From contig OV121082.1 in assembly GCA_921293015.1 (NCBI GenBank), positions 20,749,748 to 20,813,747 on the forward strand: a DNA stretch of 64,000 nt. The letters run 5' to 3'. Position 1 is the stretch's first letter. The number at the start of each line of letters is the position of its first letter. Of this stretch, positions 49,303 through 61,399 are shown one piece after another. Origin of the DNA: Phorcus lineatus (Eukaryota > Mollusca > Gastropoda > Trochida > Trochidae). The notes under the pieces are model-generated. The model worked only from the letters and a program-made list of their open reading frames with translations, was not told the DNA's origin and made no database searches. The position numbers were made by a program, and so were the translations under genes.

Positions 49303-49779
49303 GATCGGAAAAACTGAATACACTATATATCAAAAATATCACTTTAGATAACCTTAAGAGATCATGTGCTTTGAATATCTTTCGATACAAAAAGGGTGAG
49401 ATAAGAATTCTGTTCAAAACAGCATCTATAGTTCGAACTCTATTCGGAATTTGAAGATTCCTTATTCTTGATGTAATAAATGATGTAATGCAACCCTGAC
49501 ATCAATTCATATCTTTCACTTATGACAATTAAGCAAATTGTAATATAGACAGGAAATATTAACAAACGATCCAAATAACTAAAGACAAGGGTTTGCCCTT
49601 GAGATGTACACATAGAGATAAAACTAAAATTGAGAGCAAGTTAAACAGCAGCATGCTCACAAAAGCTTTTTTATTTCAAGGAAATTCAGAAAGTTTGTTA
49701 CCCTTACAGCTTGCCTTGCAAGTGTTATCAAAGATTAACACTTCAGGGGAAGTAAAGGCGACACCGTTATATGTCGGCT

Positions 49780-49950
49780 GATCTCGTTGCACAAGGGGAT
49801 CAAACACGATTTGACGTCATTTGAACGTGTCCTTCTGGCCATTATTTCGCAGTGTAACATTGTAACAGTGTGTTTACAGAACAAGATAGTCTTGATACCC
49901 TCTGGGAGTCTTGCAAGCTTTGAGATGAGTTCATTGACGGCTGGACGATC
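49780..49950 (+). repeat. Dispersed repeat R3, copy 3
   Basis: CTCGTTGCACAAGGGGATCA, then TTGACGTCATTTGAACGTGT, CCTTCTGGC, AACAGTGTGTTTACAGAACA and ACCCTCTGGGAG match the other two copies in order. It includes the full palindrome TGACGTCA (a CRE-type sequence). It is the best preserved of the three. A 74-codon frame across it is not conserved in the other copies. Confidence 0.7.
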
Positions 49951-52426
49951 TGTGGTATATATATTTAATGTTCTCAAGAGAAAAAACAACGGACATTGCC
50001 AATATTGCTAATGCTAGTTGACGGCTGATCAGTGTCGAGTTCACTGATTATTGCGGATTTAACTTTAACGATTCTCCGCAAAAAAACAAAGGTTATTTTA
50101 AAATATCTTGAGAACGAATGGAGATAATGTTAAATTTTTAGAGGTCTGAGCTTTTGTTGAAATTTACAATGCAGTCCCTTGCTGTTTTATTAGATACGCC
50201 TATTGTAACGTGTTGGTTTATGACTTTTTATCATTTTCACTACATTATCAATTATTATTATCATGACACAATTGGTGTTATCATGCAAATGTTTTGCAGA
50301 TTTTAAAAACTTGTCATATCTTCTCATTTTAAAGAAATACTGTTTTTGTATTTATTCAACCACAAACTCAGCATACAAGGTTTGAGTCTTCTTTTGAAAA
50401 TTGCTGAGTTAAACTGGCATTAATATAATAAACATGCTTTTAAGAAAAAATTATTGGATAGTTAATGTAACATTTAATCTTTATATTGCCTTCGTCTGGT
50501 GGCTATTGTAAAGGCATAAAGGTTTTCAGAAGCCAATAACCTTTTCTGAATTCTTTAAATTCTCTTGATATGTACAATATATTGATAAGTGTAACTCTTT
50601 TTACCCCTATTCAACTTTTGAACAACAATAATTGAAAAATAACTAAATTTTCTTTCACCGACTTTACCTGAAACATCAAACATTGCATGGTGTCTTAACT
50701 TGTCTTTGAATACCATTACAGGAATACGAAGTGGATAAACGTATCAGAATAAAGTCAAGTCTCGTGTAAGGACAGACACGATTTATTAATCCTTTTATTA
50801 ATATAATGTATGACAACTCATTCAATGACACTTATAAAACAACTTTAATATCAAGTCAAGGACATTTGGTATCCTTTGGAGGGTAAATGGATAGATTTAA
50901 GCATATTTTAGAAATCACTATTTTGAAAAACATTTTTTTGTGTATTATTTATATCCATTCATATCTAAGTTTTACCAATGGTAAAATCAGTATAAAAAAT
51001 TAAACATTCGTGATTCTTAACTAACACATAGTCATGTCCTGATTATTTAACTACAAATTTAATTTAAATAGTTTTGGTATAAATTATCATAACGTTTTGC
51101 GAAATTACTTCACAATGAGGTGAAATCATATATTTGTTTATGTATTTGAGATACAATACCCGTAATAGCTCTGAGACTATAAATAGGTGTTCCTATGTCC
51201 TTCAAAAATTCTTCAAAAAAAAAGTGGAGAGGTTGCGAGAAAAAGTTATTGAAAGTTTGAGGGAAAAGACGGAAATTGTAAAAGACAGAAAATAGGTTAA
51301 ACTTAAGTTTGGCCTGGCTTACATTCGTCGACCTGTCCAAAAGTTAAATACTAATTCATTAGTATAATTCTGATAAAAATCCCATGTGTATTACAGGAAC
51401 ATTCGCATTTAGAATACTATTTATTTTTGGCATAATCTCTTGAAATGAGGAGAATCCTAGCATCTACATTTTCCCAGATGTACGAATAGATAGCTTATTA
51501 CATAATTGTGTTCTTTTAAAGTCTAAAGCCTCAGATGAAAATTATAGAATTTTGTATGGATGGCTGCATCACAATTTACATTAGACTTGTGAACGTGCAA
51601 GGGTGAAAGATACCAGATGCTGTTATGGTGAAAAGGGCATGACATGTTTCTAAACAAATCGATATCTGTAAGCGTCACAATCGATTTACATTATCGCCAT
51701 ATTGATTACCAAGTAAGTCCAAACCCAGGCAAAGAAACATGTATCTTAATCTATTTTGGCGACAATATCTTTAAAGAAGCTTTACAACTTTGTAACATTG
51801 TTGAATAACATGCATGTTTTCGATTTCACATGTACTATTAAGAAATGAACTTGGGACAACTGAAAATGCCTGCATAAACGTTCGTAAACATCACAATTGT
51901 TCTGCATAATATGTTAGATGGAATCTTTAACGATATACATTGAGATCAAAATAATACTTGAATCACACAAAATGCATTCTGAGAACAAATGGAAACATGT
52001 TGGACTTAGTGAACTCGTGCTTTGTATCATTAATTTGCCGAACGGCCTTGCTGGCTCATAATCAATACAGAATACATTTGTTAACTGATAAAATAACACA
52101 TCTCTGTCCAGACGAAGCTGACACAAACGTCATTGCCAGCCTTTGAAAAACAAGTTATAAATATGAAGAAATGACAGCAAAGCTTAGGAAGATGAACGGT
52201 CTCTGACATAGTTTCAGAGAAGAACACTTGGCAACTATCTTAAGGTTGGGTCCTTTTTGAAAACCATACACAAAGTCATATTAAGATTGTTTGTTAATGA
52301 ATCATAAAACGTAGTCCAAATAAATCTTGCAGTCTGGATATAATCCCAACATGGCTTTTCAAGTCTTCCTCAATAGTGACAGCTCCAAAGTCTACAAACA
52401 TAATTAATGCTTAACTTCGTGAGTGA

Positions 52427-53785
52427 CATGTACCTTGCTCATTTAAAGTGGGATTGCTTACTCCTCTACTCAAAAAATCAACTCTTGACTCTGAACTATT
52501 CAAAAATTACCGCCCGGTTTCAAATCTAACATTTTTGTCCAAATTACTTGAACATGTGGTTGCGAATAGTCTCAGGGAGCACATGTCCAGCCATCACCAA
52601 TTGGAACCACTGCAATCAGCGTATCGCGCTGTTCATAGTACGGAAACAGCTCTCGTAAAGGTTCAGAATGACATCCTCCAAGCTGTGGACAGTGATGGCC
52701 CTGCGGTACTTGTAATTCTTGACCTGTCCGCAGCGTTTGATACAGTGGATCACTCTCATCTGTTGGACACCCTTCATCACAAGATCGGATTGAATGGAAT
52801 GGCTTTGAAGTGGACGGAGTCCTATTTATCCGACAGAGAGCAGTTTGTGGTGATAGGAGAACATTCTTCTGAACCGTGTCGTCTGAAATATGGAGTCCCA
52901 CAGGGGGCAGTTTTGGGCCCGATACTTTTCACAATATACACGTCAACTCTAGGGGATTTTATTTGAGCTTTTAACCTGATCTTCCACCTGTTCGCAGTTG
53001 ATATTCAGCTCTATCTCTCCTTCAGACCCTGTGATGGAACCTCTGTCCTAAACACTTTCACAGCACTTGAGAGATGTATCGACGCCATCAAGTCTTGGAT
53101 GAGTGAGCATTATCTGAGGCTGAATGGAGACAAAACAGAGCTTCTTGTTATCACACCCAGTCACATATCAAGGTCACTATCACTTCCCAACTTTAACATG
53201 TATGGTCATGCCATTGTTCCAAGCAGCCAATTCAGAAACCTCGGAGTGTTGTTTTTAGCAACATTTTCATTCGAGTCCCACATCAAGGCAGTCTGCAGAA
53301 AGTCCTACTTCCACATACGGAATATCAGCATGATCAGGAAATACATCACTGAAGAAGTAGCAATGACACTAATCAATGCATATGTGTTATCGCGTATGGA
53401 CTACTGTTATGGTATTCTTTATGGTCTACCATCTCCATGCAGAGTCCAGAACTGTGCCGCTCGCTTAATGTCTGGAACCAAGCGACATGAACACATCTCA
53501 CCTGTACTGCAGAAATTACACTGGCTTCCCGTTAAATATCGAGTACAGTTCAAACTCTTGCTCCTTGCTTTTTAATGTCTAAATGAACAAGCTCCTGAAT
53601 ATCTACAAGCTCTCATTCAGATCTATAACCCCATACGATGTCTTAGATCTTCCGACAGTAATCTCCTTTAAGTACCATCATCCGGAACTCAAACATGTGG
53701 TGATCGCGCATTTCAAGTCGCCGGCCCTTCTCTATGAAATCACCTTCCTCAAAACCTTAGAGACATAGATGAACTTCCGAAATGT
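52427..53785 (+). pseudogene. L2/CR1-like LINE reverse transcriptase relic
   Basis: One frame runs through the whole relic: PLLKKSTLDSELFKNYRPVS, LEPLQSAYRAVHSTETALV, VILDLSAAFDTVDHSHLL (motif A), GVPQGAVLGPILFTIY (motif B), FHLFAVDIQLYLSF (motif C), WMSEHYLRLNGDKTELLV, FRNLGVLF, RVQNCAARLMSG, LQKLHWLPVKYRVQFKLLL, NEQAPEYL and finally NLRDIDELPKC. These are the L2/CR1-type landmarks. It has four in-frame stops (52964, 53573, 53669, 53735) and no net frameshift. Motif C has FAVD where active enzymes have (Y/F)ADD, and a few residues are missing before RVQNCAARL. Endonuclease and ORF1 are absent, so the copy is 5' truncated. It runs directly into a microsatellite. Confidence 0.9.
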
Positions 53786-53858
53786 ATGTATGTGTGTGTG
53801 TATGTGTGATTGTGTGTGTGTGTGTGTGTGTGTGTGTCTGCGCGCGTGTGTGTGTATG

Positions 53859-53889
<31 letters not shown>
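53786..53889. repeat. GT / GTAT compound microsatellite
   Basis: TGTGTG runs, a short CTGCGCGCG interruption, then about ten TGTA or GTAT units ending GTAAGC. It starts exactly where LINE coding homology stops. Alternating purine-pyrimidine runs with GCGCGC could favour Z-DNA. The 66-codon frame crossing it (rich in C, V and Y) is an artefact. Confidence 0.9.
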
Positions 53890-54227
53890 GCAATGAAAGT
53901 GATGGAAAAGATGATCACGAAATCGTCATTAATCATGAAATCAAATTATTTTCTCTTTACATATGTTAGGCAAAAAGGCATAGACGCAGGAAATTGCGTT
54001 CTTATGTGCTTATGTTCATTCCATATAATCTCTTCAATCTTACGAGGATATGACCTATGCGTTGATAAATAACTATCCCATTTTTGTGTTATATACTAAT
54101 AACAATCCACCTGATTCAGGTTTGTGTACATATACAATTTCAAGTATCTTCACAATAAAGAAGATGTTTACAAGAAAAGTCTGTTTTTTTCTATGCATCA
54201 TTCACTCCCAACGAAGGTAACTCCATC

Positions 54228-54618
54228 ATAAATTCCTATACAAACTCTGTCTTAATACGAAGGTTACTCGGGAACGAAATGTACATGTAGAACGCTGATT
54301 GCATGCAACCAAAGTTAGTTGTGCATTCAGCGTCGTTTCTAGAGTTATCATTCAAATCACCTCAGTTATTTCCGGAAGCTTTACAAAAGCTCAACTTTAT
54401 TCGAATATGCACCCTGCACTTTGAGTCTTCTTTATAGAATACATACGACTGCATCATTGCATAGGCTTATGTGACACGAATATGTTATTTACGCATTCGT
54501 TGTTCCCATTGGCTGAAATATTGCCAGTTACTTTAAGTTGCAATATTGCACCGGTAGGGGAAACTGTCTGAAACCCGGGAAACCGTCGTATTAATACAGA
54601 GGTTGTCTAGGAATTTAT
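54228..54618. mobile_element. Small TIR element (MITE family M2), ~390 bp
   Basis: The left end reads ATAAATTCCTATACAAACTC, then TGTCTTAATACGAAGG and TTACTCGGGA. The inverse of the right end reads ATAAATTCCTAGACAACCTC, then TGTATTAATACGACGG and TTTCCCGGGT. That gives about 50 bp of inverted repeat at roughly 80% identity. Similarity stops inside. The interior has no open frame. A TA dinucleotide near each edge could be the target site, but the exact ends are uncertain (ATAAAT or AAATTC). No partner transposase is present in the window. Confidence 0.75.
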
Positions 54619-54916
54619 AACCTAGGATTATTCATGACTATGTAGTGTGTATCCATTATGGAACGAGCTAGAAAAAGGTTTTCTTTTAAGGTAGAGGGAG
54701 TATGTCATGCTAACTTGGTTTCATTGTTAGCGGCTAAGCAAACAATGTAGCAGTTGATATACAATATTACACTTGAATGTAAATAAATTTTCTAGAACCT
54801 TTAATTACAGTTCATTGCATTTTTGTTTAATTGCTAAAATTAATCCATGATAAAAGTATGCGCCACTTACATTGTCTTATTGATATTGTATATCATCTCC
54901 TAAATGAATTCTTGTT

Positions 54917-55765
54917 AGAACAGAACAGAACAGACTTTCATTTCTCATAATTCACAACAGTGACATAGAGAACAGTTAAATATATTATATACATATATAT
55001 ACATATATATTTATAAATTGGAGTAATAGTGTAACGTATACATAAACATTTGCTGTGAATAGATAAAAACTTACACAGACCTTCTTTAACGCATTTTGCC
55101 AAGTTTAGTAAAAGCGGTGTATAAGTAGTTTTCATGAAGGCTATATACTTTTCAATTGAAGGATACTTACAGTAAAACGATGAAGGGTATTTACTTCTTA
55201 ATTCTGATAGGAAGGGGCAAGCCAAAAGGAAATGAAATTCGTCACCGGTGGAGATGTTACAGAGTTTACAAATTCTTTGGTCCTTATCAATTTGACTCCA
55301 CCGACCAGTTTCAATAATCTATGGTTTGAAGTTTTGAAGCGGGTAAGCCAAATTCTTAGATTGCTAGGGAGTCCTAAAATATATAAGTAGATATGGGGTT
55401 TAACGTTGTAAATTCTAAAGTATTTAGTTTTTGAAGAAGCAATATGGGAAGCAGTCCAAATTTGGAAAAATTTATCAATAAGGACTCGTTTAATAGATGA
55501 TTTCAAAATGTTGGAACTGTTAAAATTTTGATTTATCCATGCATAATTGAAACCTGTTTCCCGCAATATTCCTTCAATTGAATTAATCAAATTGAAATTT
55601 AAGTTAGGATTGACATTTTGTAAACTATACATAAGAAGGTACATTTTATATGATAATTTGTTAGGGTTTTGCAACATTTTACACCAGAAAGAAATAATTC
55701 TACTGTTGATACAAATACTGTCAGCACACACTCGATTGAGATATAGGACCTGTAACTGCCCCTAT
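54917..55765 (-). pseudogene. 5'-truncated LINE ORF2 C-terminus with GTTCT tail
   Basis: On the minus strand, SICINSRIISFWCKMLQNPN, KLSYKMYLLMYSLQNVN, GILRETGFNYAWINQNF, VLIDKFFQIWTASHIASSKT and NLRIWLTRFKTSNHR follow each other. They align with the corresponding part of the 42.9-47.4 kb LINE (RVVKFWLKI, GFMYVWANQG, ISDWYTTIEEISKLQ). After a one-base shift near 55311-55320 the frame continues WSQIDKDQRICKLCN, then DEFHFLLACPFL, the C-terminal cysteine/histidine knuckle. The 3' end is a (GTTCT)3-type tail at 54917-54934. RT and endonuclease are lost by 5' truncation near 55765, the usual outcome of incomplete target-primed reverse transcription. It is a dead copy of the same lineage as the larger LINE but not the same subfamily. 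Confidence 0.85.
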
Positions 55766-58700
55766 TTAATGTAACAATTATATCAGATTGCCTTACTTTT
55801 CTGCTTTCAGTCAAAGTCATACAAATAGAAATGAAACTGATAAACTGACATAGTTATTGATAACATTTGTCATCAAGTGTACGTGGTAGCAAATGCTGAG
55901 AGGGGTATACGTGCGAGCTGCCGTAATTTGTCATCTGTGACGTCATAAACCCACTGTTCTTAACATCACTGTGGGCGACCGTCGAAAGGGTAGGAGGCAG
56001 TTTCCATGCGATTTAGATTGAAAAGTATAGGTAATATAGTAATTATTACACTCGAAAACATGTCATAAGACTTTTACGCTCGGGCAATACAAAAAATCCC
56101 ACTCCTTTCATAAAAGTTACATGAGACACCTCCTCGGGTAATAATCTCAATATATCATTAACGCTCACTAAGCTTTTGTGTCGCATGGAAATATCAAAGG
56201 AACACTGTGTCACTCTGGATTGTTGGCTTTGATTTCTCCTGCATCAACACAGCTCAGGAAGTTCAGAAAGGCCAAGAAAGAGGTATTTTGGTCCTTATTA
56301 CCATAACGTACATTCCGGTGTTTGGGAGTAACGTCTCCTCGATGTTATGATGACATTAGGCAACCACAGCTCAATCAACTATGAATACGTATGAATCTCA
56401 AATGAGCCGGCCCTGTACACATCAATTTGCAATGTATGAGCTAATGCAACTAGGAGTTCAGGTAATTGCAATCTTGATTAATCTTAATTATCTTAAATTA
56501 GATTTGAATTTGACCAAGAACTTAATTGTCAAACTGAAACTCGAACGTTAGGACTTAAGAATAAACTTAGAACTTAGGAATAAATAACAAACCTAAACCA
56601 GAAGTTAAAAAATCATACCATTCGGTTTCTTTTGACACTGAATATTATAGACGTACGTGTTTCAGTAATTGATATACAGGAAAACTTTGGGGGGTTTGTG
56701 CTATCATTTTTGTTCATTATGAAATTCCCGTACTCGATATGTACGCGGTTAAAAGTATAGATCACACACAGTGATCATTTGGAGTCTCGTTTAGGTTAAA
56801 ATGATTTACAAAAGCACTCCTGAACGATTTTATAGAAAACATGCAACTGCTTCTTTGCTTTTTCATTATTGTAAGATATATTAGTAAATCACATCGAACC
56901 TTAAATGCAAGTAAGTATTTTATTGATATTTTAAAATTATCCTCCCTATCACAGCCGCAACATTTTATTTATCTCAACATTTTATGAAACGGGATGCACT
57001 GTATTTTCCAATCCGCAGTATGTGAAATGTCCCATATTAAATGCAAACTCATACGTTGCAACTTTGATCAAGCAGTGTACATTAATTAGGCGGAAATTAA
57101 AAAGTTATATCTATTTTTGATACATTATAAATACATAATATTTTCAAGGAAATACTTTATCTCTTAACTGTTTCATATATAATTCATTCTTGAAGGACAT
57201 CACTTCAAATAAATTGCAACCATTTCAGATACAACATTGCATTATTAGTAAATTATCATTGATAATGTCTTGCCCGTTTGCTCTTTTTTGAACAATAAAC
57301 ATCAATATTTCATAAATCCGCTTTTGAAAACAGGTATTCATTACTTATATAAATCTTAAAGGGTACTTTGAGCATCAAGAATGTTTAAAATTTACAAAGA
57401 TTAATTAGACAGTCTTAGTTTGAAATTGTTAGTACCAAAGGGTGAAGTCGTGTAGGATTTGCTTATTAACGTAGAAATTTCAACGTTCAAAATTATGTCC
57501 AAATTAAAACACAAGTTACTGAAATATTTATTATTTTACCATTGCATAATTAAAATTTAATATATTCAAATAATCAGTATCATTCTTTTCATAATTTTTT
57601 TTTTAAAGTTTGGTAGTTACATGCAATCTTTTTTTATGAATATGAAAGAGGTGTGTCTCTTGTAAAGACAAATATGTCAGTTATAGAATAAGGAGAATAC
57701 TAAACGACATTCCGGTTAATGCTTTTTAGTCACTTATTTAACGAGACTGATTTTGTAAATTATTTATTGCTCACTGTATATTATCATAAAACATTGCAAA
57801 AACATCGCTGACATAACTAAACATTGTGACACGATACTTAACGATTCTGACGTCACGTCATTAAGGAAACACGGTAAACACACGATCTTATTACAACATT
57901 GTAGATTTATTAAACATCGTTATTTTCAAAGGGCGAAATAATGATATTCTCTTCAGGATACCGTGAACAGTAATTGTTAACATTACCACCTTTTACAAAG
58001 TCGTTTTTTGCCCAAAGTCAAAGATGCCAGTACCGGTAGAGAGTGATGCAATATTGATAGCCAATCACTGCAATCAATATCAAGTATGGTTTCATGCCAC
58101 CAACCAACACTTGCAATTAGTTGGGAAATTATCTCTTTTAGGCCTCCTTTTGGAGGAACCGATAGCAAGGAAAACCAAATCTAGTAATTTCATTCATGTT
58201 GATCTTTAATTCCTCTATTAATGAAGAATGATTTATCACTTGGTAGTTGGAATTTCTCCCTTTTAGCCCCTGGCATGATACTTTTTAAGATTTATCAAAT
58301 TCATGTGAAATTTGTGTTGGTCTGGGTTACACTCACGTAGTTATGGATTGTTAAGGCCTTTGACCCTGAAGGGTTTTTTTAAATTTTGGAAATTGTCTCT
58401 TTGAGCTTCTTTAAATGTTGATTAAAACAACATGAATATTTTCAACCTCTCTTTTTGTGTTCAACATTTGCTTTTCGTGTATAATGTTATATGTTGTACG
58501 ATCATGTGTGGATGACAACGTAAGTAAAAGTTTTCATATCTCATGGCACAGATAGTTATTTTGAATGCATGATGCTTGAAGATTAATCTCCTGTCCAGAT
58601 AGACATTTCCTCAAGCAGTGAACACAGTATTCAAACCTTGTAACATGTATATTGAAACATATGCCCCTTATGTTTGAGCTTAATTTGAAAGCTTTGAAAA

Positions 58701-60889
58701 TAAGAATATTAGCTTTTCCAAGTTCATATGAACGAAACTCTTACCATTCCTTGAACCAATCTATACCGACGGAACTTGGAAGCCAATGCTTTATATATTC
58801 CAATTTCTGCAGGTAAGTTATTTGAATCTCCTAATTCTTACACAGAAATGTTCTAAGACTGGTGATACACACCTTATGTCATATATTCTCTTGGATTTGT
58901 AACAGTTAGCATGTAGTTGTTATTGTTCACTTTCTTGCATAACTTTTTGCACAAGACAGCACCTGTTTCTGCTATCCTATATTAAATATCCGAGAATATG
59001 ATGTATATATTATGGAAATGATCATGAAGAATACTCTGTGATAATTCATGATTTGAGATACTGAGACTGGTGCTCGTGCTTTATTTTTGATGAATTACAA
59101 CCCTTTAATCAACCGTCTCCTATGCTTGCAGCGAAGTACACTATGAAGTACATGTTAAATAACACATTTAAAAAAATATTTATCTTTCAATCCAAAATCA
59201 CATATAACGCAAAAATGAAAAAAAGAAATTGACCAATATCTATTTAGACTAATGGTGTTTCCCTTTTCTGTCGATTTGAAATCAATATTAAACAAACATA
59301 AACAAATTAACTCTTATTAGGTAACCTTAATAAGGTAAGGATGTTTTCATTGAATTTTAAAAAAAGAAGCTTTGCCTTGTTTATGGTTATCAAAATATAC
59401 TTATAATACATATTATTCTAGTACACGAATAGTAATGTTCTAAATAAATAATAAGTTAATTATCTTTTGAATGATTAACTTCATTCTGCCTTGAACCCCA
59501 TTTCAAAATATCTTCAAAACTATTTGATGTTAACTACGGATTTGTTACTTTTACTTGCCTGCACTACCATAAGACTAGTTTTCCATTTTCTTTAAAACTT
59601 TCTATAATACACATCTATCACTTATGTTGATTCACATTCTTTCACTGTCTAGACACAATGGGTCATTTCTCTGATAAGAATACCCAATTCGACGTTAAGG
59701 TATTAAATCAAATTAAGTGGTACATGATAGAGTTTAGTCTCTTAAAATTGTCTAGACAAGAAATTGATCTGAAATGAAAGAATGCTTCAATATAAGCATG
59801 GCATTTGTCATGATGTCATGTATGTTAACTCTTATTGTTAATGTTCATTTTTTAAAGTTTCAATCCTTGTTCCATATTGTTAAAGTGTACAAATGTCAAT
59901 GTTTTGGTTACTACAAAAACTGAAAAAGACCATTTGACATTTGACACCAAGGAAAATTAACATACATAATGGTTAACGGTTTTTAACTAGGTAAGAAAAT
60001 GATAAAATAACATACCTTTGATATGATTTCCACAAATAAAATAAAAATTTCGATGTGGATCTTGATAGAAAAAAATTAAGATGAGGGGAGAAGTAGGAAC
60101 ACATTTGCTAAATTCACTGAACGAGCATTTGGAAACAAGTTGATAAAATAGGTCTATTGATAAAGCATCTGTTTACTAGTGCTTAAGGAGCATGCTAGCT
60201 TCTGAGAAAAGTAATTGGAAGGATCACATACATATCACTAATGTTGATATTAATACCTGTTGAAGTATTTTGTCAATACAAGACGTTTTCAATTGCAAAA
60301 AGCATATGTGGAAGAGTGTCTTTGTGTAATAGGTACTTATATATCTATATCTTCCAAGTTTCCCTAAAATGTCACTAGTAAACAATAAATTTGAGAAAGA
60401 GTTGCATTAATCAATGAACAAAATATGTCTCAAGTAAAAATCAGGAGTCATATTACATGGTCAGGAAATCAAAGTGAAAGTATTTTAAACCATAGTTGTG
60501 TCAAATGCAAACATGAAGTCTTTTGAGCACAGTATGATTGTATTATTACCACATGTGGTTTGATCAGGTCTCAAATTGCAGATGTAAATCACATGATATA
60601 TCACAGACATTACAATCATATATTGATCTTTCACAGTTTCCTGCATATCATCAGAACAATAACTCTACAAACATAAACATTTTTGTACATTTACAGTACT
60701 ATCATCATAAAGCAATTTGTTATTTTCTCGTTGCTTAGAATTTGACATTCAAAGTTTCTGCATCCAACAATGTATAAATTTTTATATTTGGATTGCAACT
60801 TGCAACTTGCAACTTGCGGGACTTGCATCTGCCTGAATGGACATTATCATCTTTCAATGAATTCATCTGAAGAGCAATGCACCTTATGA
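55766..60889. other. AT-rich DNA, no gene recognised
   Basis: A moderately GC-richer patch at 58000-58210 carries overlapping 61-codon frames on both strands without motifs. A patch at 55.9-56.4 kb is also somewhat richer in GC but has no long frame. Nothing else stands out. Confidence 0.5.
60793..60817 (+). repeat. Heptamer tandem repeat (TTGCAAC)3.6
   Basis: Three full TTGCAAC units and a partial fourth (TTGC). Confidence 0.9.
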
Positions 60890-61108
60890 AATAATTGGGT
60901 GAAGCGAGCTTCGAATGATCTTTTGAGCAATTTTCTTTCCAGGGACCCGATACAAACTGTAAGAGTCTCCTATAGCAAATTATTTGAAGAATATGGCGAA
61001 ACCGCATTAGTGGTGGTTTGCCGTTTTTCAAGGGAAGTAACTCCAAAGTCGAATCCAGTATGCAGAGCTATCGGTTTGTTTACGTATTCGCGCTCGCGTA
61101 GTCGGGAG
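60890..61108 (+). promoter_or_regulatory. Candidate CpG-containing first exon with splice-donor-like end
   Basis: CpG dinucleotides cluster at 61080-61106 (ACGTATTCGCGCTCGCG, then TCGGGAG) in otherwise CpG-poor DNA. They are followed by GGGAG and GTATGT at 61104-61114, a good match to a splice donor with the exon ending at 61108. A plus-strand frame from 60899 is open through the donor. The minus strand is also open (60735-61046), so coding direction cannot be fixed. I infer a possible 5' exon or promoter of a host transcript continuing to the right; no coding homology supports it. Confidence 0.3.
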
Positions 61109-61399
61109 GTATGTTGTCTCAAAGCTTTGACCCATTTTTTTTTTTTTGAAAATCAATAAATAAACAGGTACGTTCCGATAATTGTTAGTTTGTCAAAGAA
61201 TATCGGCTTCATATTAAAAGACTGTAGTGTACGTGGACCCACTGACATCATATAATTGTACTATGATGATTACAAGCCCCAGGGCCCTCATTTCAAGAAA
61301 TCAAACAAATGTAATTCTAATATGAAACTGGAAGCCAATACATGGTCAACACTAGTAAAAGTGAAATAATAATTAACAGGTGCTCTTACGTTAATTTAT

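Larger units (their letters stand above)
47435..52426. other. AT-rich DNA, few features
   Basis: Contains an AT microsatellite (49.23-49.30 kb) and R3 copy 3 (49.78-49.95 kb), listed separately. Frames at 49593, 51110 and 51958 (62-76 codons) have no recognisable motifs. Confidence 0.5.

Noticed and set aside
49220-49417. 65-codon minus-strand frame of alternating I and Y
   Set aside because: It is the translation of an AT microsatellite.
53769-53969. 66-codon frame rich in C, V and Y
   Set aside because: It is the translation of the GT/GTAT microsatellite.
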